DNA of 64,000 bases, from the NCBI GenBank assembly GCA_902602105.1, contig CACKPP010000001.1, positions 17,036 to 81,035 of the forward strand, read 5' to 3'. The position numbers and the translations under genes were made by a program. The stretch comes from an uncultured Pelagibacteraceae bacterium (GTDB lineage Bacteria; Pseudomonadota; Alphaproteobacteria; Pelagibacterales; Pelagibacteraceae). Of this stretch, positions 61,651-64,000 are shown in pieces (positions within the stretch are counted from its first letter, which is position 1; every line of letters begins with the position of its first letter). The notes beneath the pieces were generated by a model. The model made no database searches. It was not told the DNA's origin and worked only from the letters and a program-made list of their open reading frames with translations.

Positions 61651-64000
61651 ATGAGAGAAAAATTATTAGTTCCTGACATTGGAGATTTTAAAAATGTTGA
61701 AGTGATTGAACTTTTGGTAAAAGAGGGACAACAAATTAATAAAAACGACCCTGTTATTACCATTGAAAGTGATAAATCTAGTGTTGAAATACCGTCAAAA
61801 TTTTCGGGCAAGATAGAGTCTATAAAAGTAAAAGTAGGAGACAAAGTATCAAAGGGAGACTTAATTCTTGATATATCAAATTCTAGTCAATCATCTCCCA
61901 TATCCAAAGTTATTCCAAAAGATACTGAGAATTTAATACAGGAAGCGGAGAATGCATTAAAAAAAACTCAAGAATCAAAGCATCAAATTAAAACAAAAGA
62001 AGAACCTGAAATAATTCAAGTTGTTAAAGATGGTGATTTAGATCCATTAGAGACTAATGAATGGCTGGAGTCCCTCTCTGCAGTGATTCAAAAAGATGGT
62101 AATCAAAGGGCTCATTATTTGATAAAAGAATTAATTAATAAAGCTTATATGGAAGGTGCTAACATTCCTTATACTCAAAATACCCCCTACATAAATACAA
62201 TTCCAGTCAATGAGGAAAAAAAGTCAAGTGGTGATCAAAACATAGAAAGAAGAATAAGATCATTAATAAGATGGAATGCAGCAGCAATGGTCGTTAGAGC
62301 AAATAAAAAGTTTCCTGAACTTGGTGGGCACATAGGAACATTTGCTTCTGCAGCAACTTTATATGACATTGGAATGAACCATTTCTGGAGAGCAAAGAAT
62401 AATAAGTTTGGAGGGGATTTAGTTTATTTTCAAGGACATAGTGCTCCTGGAATGTATGCTAGAGCATTTCTCGAGGGCAGACTTAATGAAAAACAATTAG
62501 ATAGTTTTAGACAAGAAGTAAATCCTGGTGGTTTGTCTTCTTATCCACATCCGTGGTTAATGCCAAACTTTTGGCAGTTTCCGACTGTATCAATGGGATT
62601 AGGACCAATGCTAGCAATCTATCAAGCCAGATATATGAAATATTTAATAAATAGAGGTTTGATTAAGGATGAAGGTAGAAAAGTATGGGCCTTTTTAGGA
62701 GATGGAGAAATGGATGAGCCTGAGTCTTTAGGTGCTATCGGTTTGGCTGCAAGAGAAAAATTAGATAATCTAATTTTTGTAGTTAATTGTAATCTTCAAA
62801 GATTAGATGGACCTGTTCGTGGTAATGGCAAAATTATACAAGAGTTAGAAGGAATTTTTAGGGGTGCTGGATGGAATGTAATTAAAGTAATTTGGGGTTC
62901 TTATTGGGACTCATTATTAGCTAACGATAAAACAGGTCATCTTGTAAAAACTATGAATGAAACAGTTGATGGCGAATATCAAGCTATGAAAGCAAGAGAT
63001 GGCGCTTATGTTAGAGAAAAATTTTTTGGAAAATATGCAGAAACAAAAGAATTAGTATCAGCTCTTTCAGATAAAGATATTTGGAGGTTGAATAGAGGTG
63101 GTCATGATCCACATAAAGTTTTTGCAGCTTATGATAAAGCATCAAAAAACATTGGTAGCCCAACAGTTGTGATTGCAAAAACTATAAAAGGTTATGGCAT
63201 GGGCAAAAGTGGTGAAAGTGTTAATACCACGCATCAAACTAAAAAATTAGATATAGATGATTTAATGTATTATAGAGACAGGTTTGATGTTCCTTTAACT
63301 GATAAGCAGGTAAAGAATATTGAGTATTATAAGCCTGATCAAAATTCTCCAGAAATAAAATACATTAAAGAAAAAAGAATTAAGCTTGGAGGTTTTATTC
63401 CTGAAAGAACCACCTATGCGAAACCTATTAAAGCACCTCCTAAGGACATTTTTGATAATATGAAAGTCTCAACTGGTTTAAAAGAAATGTCTACTACAAT
63501 GGCACTAGTGAGGATGTTAACAAATTTATTGAGAGATAAAAATGTTGCACCAAGACTAGTTCCTATTATTCCAGATGAAGCCAGAACTTTTGGTATGGAA
63601 GGTTTTTTCCAAAAGATTGGTATATATGCACATGAGGGACAAAAATATGAACCTGAAGATTCCGCTCAGTTAAGTTCTTACAGAGAAGATAAAAGTGGGC
63701 AAGTTTTAGAAGAAGGAATTAATGAAGCTGGAGCAATGTCTTCATGGATAGCTGCAGGAACTTCATACACAAATCACGACATTGAAATGATACCGATTTA
63801 TCTTTTTTATTCTATGTTTGGTTTTCAAAGGATAGGTGATTTTGCATGGGCAGGTGCAGATAGTCAATCTAGAGGATTTTTAATAGGTGCTACAGCAGGA
63901 AGAACAACACTCGCAGGTGAGGGATTACAACATCAAGATGGTCATAGTCATATTCTAGCATCTACAATACCAAATTGTGTATCATATGATCCAACTTTTC
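61651..64000 (+). CDS. aceE: Homodimeric pyruvate dehydrogenase E1 with N-terminal lipoyl domain (3' end outside window)
   Basis: ATG at 61651 opens a frame still open at the window end (783 codons). Residues about 1-80 are a lipoyl domain: LLVPDIGDFKNVEVIELLVK, lipoylation motif IESDKSSVEIPS with Lys42, and a matching second half GDKVSKGDLILDI. A linker rich in Lys, Glu and Gln follows to about 130. The AceE E1 proper then has LGGHIGTFASAATLYDIGMN, YFQGHSAPGMYARAFLEG, the thiamine-diphosphate motif FLGDGEMDEPES...VVNCN, and PIIPDEARTFGMEG. E1 decarboxylates pyruvate and acetylates the lipoyl group. A lipoyl domain on a homodimeric E1 is unusual. Confidence 0.93.
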   Translation, partial: MREKLLVPDIGDFKNVEVIELLVKEGQQINKNDPVITIESDKSSVEIPSKFSGKIESIKVKVGDKVSKGDLILDISNSSQSSPISKVIPKDTENLIQEAENALKKTQESKHQIKTKEEPEIIQVVKDGDLDPLETNEWLESLSAVIQKDGNQRAHYLIKELINKAYMEGANIPYTQNTPYINTIPVNEEKKSSGDQNIERRIRSLIRWNAAAMVVRANKKFPELGGHIGTFASAATLYDIGMNHFWRAKNNKFGGDLVYFQGHSAPGMYARAFLEGRLNEKQLDSFRQEVNPGGLSSYPHPWLMPNFWQFPTVSMGLGPMLAIYQARYMKYLINRGLIKDEGRKVWAFLGDGEMDEPESLGAIGLAAREKLDNLIFVVNCNLQRLDGPVRGNGKIIQELEGIFRGAGWNVIKVIWGSYWDSLLANDKTGHLVKTMNETVDGEYQAMKARDGAYVREKFFGKYAETKELVSALSDKDIWRLNRGGHDPHKVFAAYDKASKNIGSPTVVIAKTIKGYGMGKSGESVNTTHQTKKLDIDDLMYYRDRFDVPLTDKQVKNIEYYKPDQNSPEIKYIKEKRIKLGGFIPERTTYAKPIKAPPKDIFDNMKVSTGLKEMSTTMALVRMLTNLLRDKNVAPRLVPIIPDEARTFGMEGFFQKIGIYAHEGQKYEPEDSAQLSSYREDKSGQVLEEGINEAGAMSSWIAAGTSYTNHDIEMIPIYLFYSMFGFQRIGDFAWAGADSQSRGFLIGATAGRTTLAGEGLQHQDGHSHILASTIPNCVSYDPTF

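Overview
The window looks like chromosomal DNA of a SAR11 / 'Candidatus Pelagibacter'-type alphaproteobacterium. It is very A+T rich, proteins are lysine/asparagine/isoleucine-rich, and genes are packed end to end with 1-50 nt overlaps. No gap exceeds about 250 nt. I see no rRNA, CRISPR array, insertion sequence, prophage or integron. Gene blocks follow classic alphaproteobacterial order (tsaB-fur-miaB-phoH-ybeY-lnt-metK-nusA-infB-rbfA-rpsO-pnp; fabI-fabB-fabA/irr; argH-lptM-lysA; dut-coaBC-ubiB-ubiE/mutM-rpsT-dnaA), with several usual members deleted. Assignment to SAR11 is inferred from composition, compactness and synteny, not from a database search.

Layout. 1-6.4 kb: the 3' end of an arfA-like ribosome rescue gene, then a minus-strand block with a PfkB kinase, nth, dapB, a 56-aa membrane protein, dnaJ, dnaK (good RpoH-type promoter) and grpE. 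6.5-9.7 kb: rdgB and the yra-type envelope cluster (LpoA-like protein, rsmI, BON lipoprotein). 9.7-17.4 kb: maeB, murJ, trpS, nfu, a Bax-like glucosaminidase and a polysaccharide deacetylase. 17.3-30.2 kb: one long plus-strand run from a shortened tsaB to pnp, covering iron regulation, tRNA modification, ribosome maturation, lipoprotein acylation, SAM synthesis, transcription and translation factors, and RNA decay. 30.3-34 kb: a TPR/oxygenase protein and fabI-fabB-fabA. 34-37 kb: irr and a rubrerythrin / Fe-S protein / DUF3501 operon with Irr-box-like sites. 37-46 kb: SH3 protein, ThiF/MoeB, dut, coaBC, ubiB, ubiE, then mutM, rpsT, dnaA, dnaN. 46-55 kb: plsC, lysA, a 43-aa LptM-like lipoprotein, argH, TlpA, HIG1 protein, esterase, HNH protein, coq7, dsbB, YqaA, tRNA-Leu(CAA) and an acyl-CoA synthetase. 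55-64 kb: a self-contained transcription unit for a 25-residue, 76% Lys/Arg peptide, then carD, fdxA, a TerB-like gene and an SUV3-like helicase, thioesterase, tRNA-Arg(ACG), thiolase, and a pyruvate dehydrogenase E1 gene carrying an N-terminal lipoyl domain that runs off the window.

Most of the window is core housekeeping. The parts most worth a second look are the protamine-like micropeptide unit beside a CarD with a lysine-rich tail, the irr-linked rubrerythrin operon with paired Irr-box-like sites, the lipoyl-AceE fusion, the intrinsic terminator directly upstream of nusA, the halved TsaB, and several small genes (56-aa membrane protein, lptM) that a 60-codon cutoff misses.
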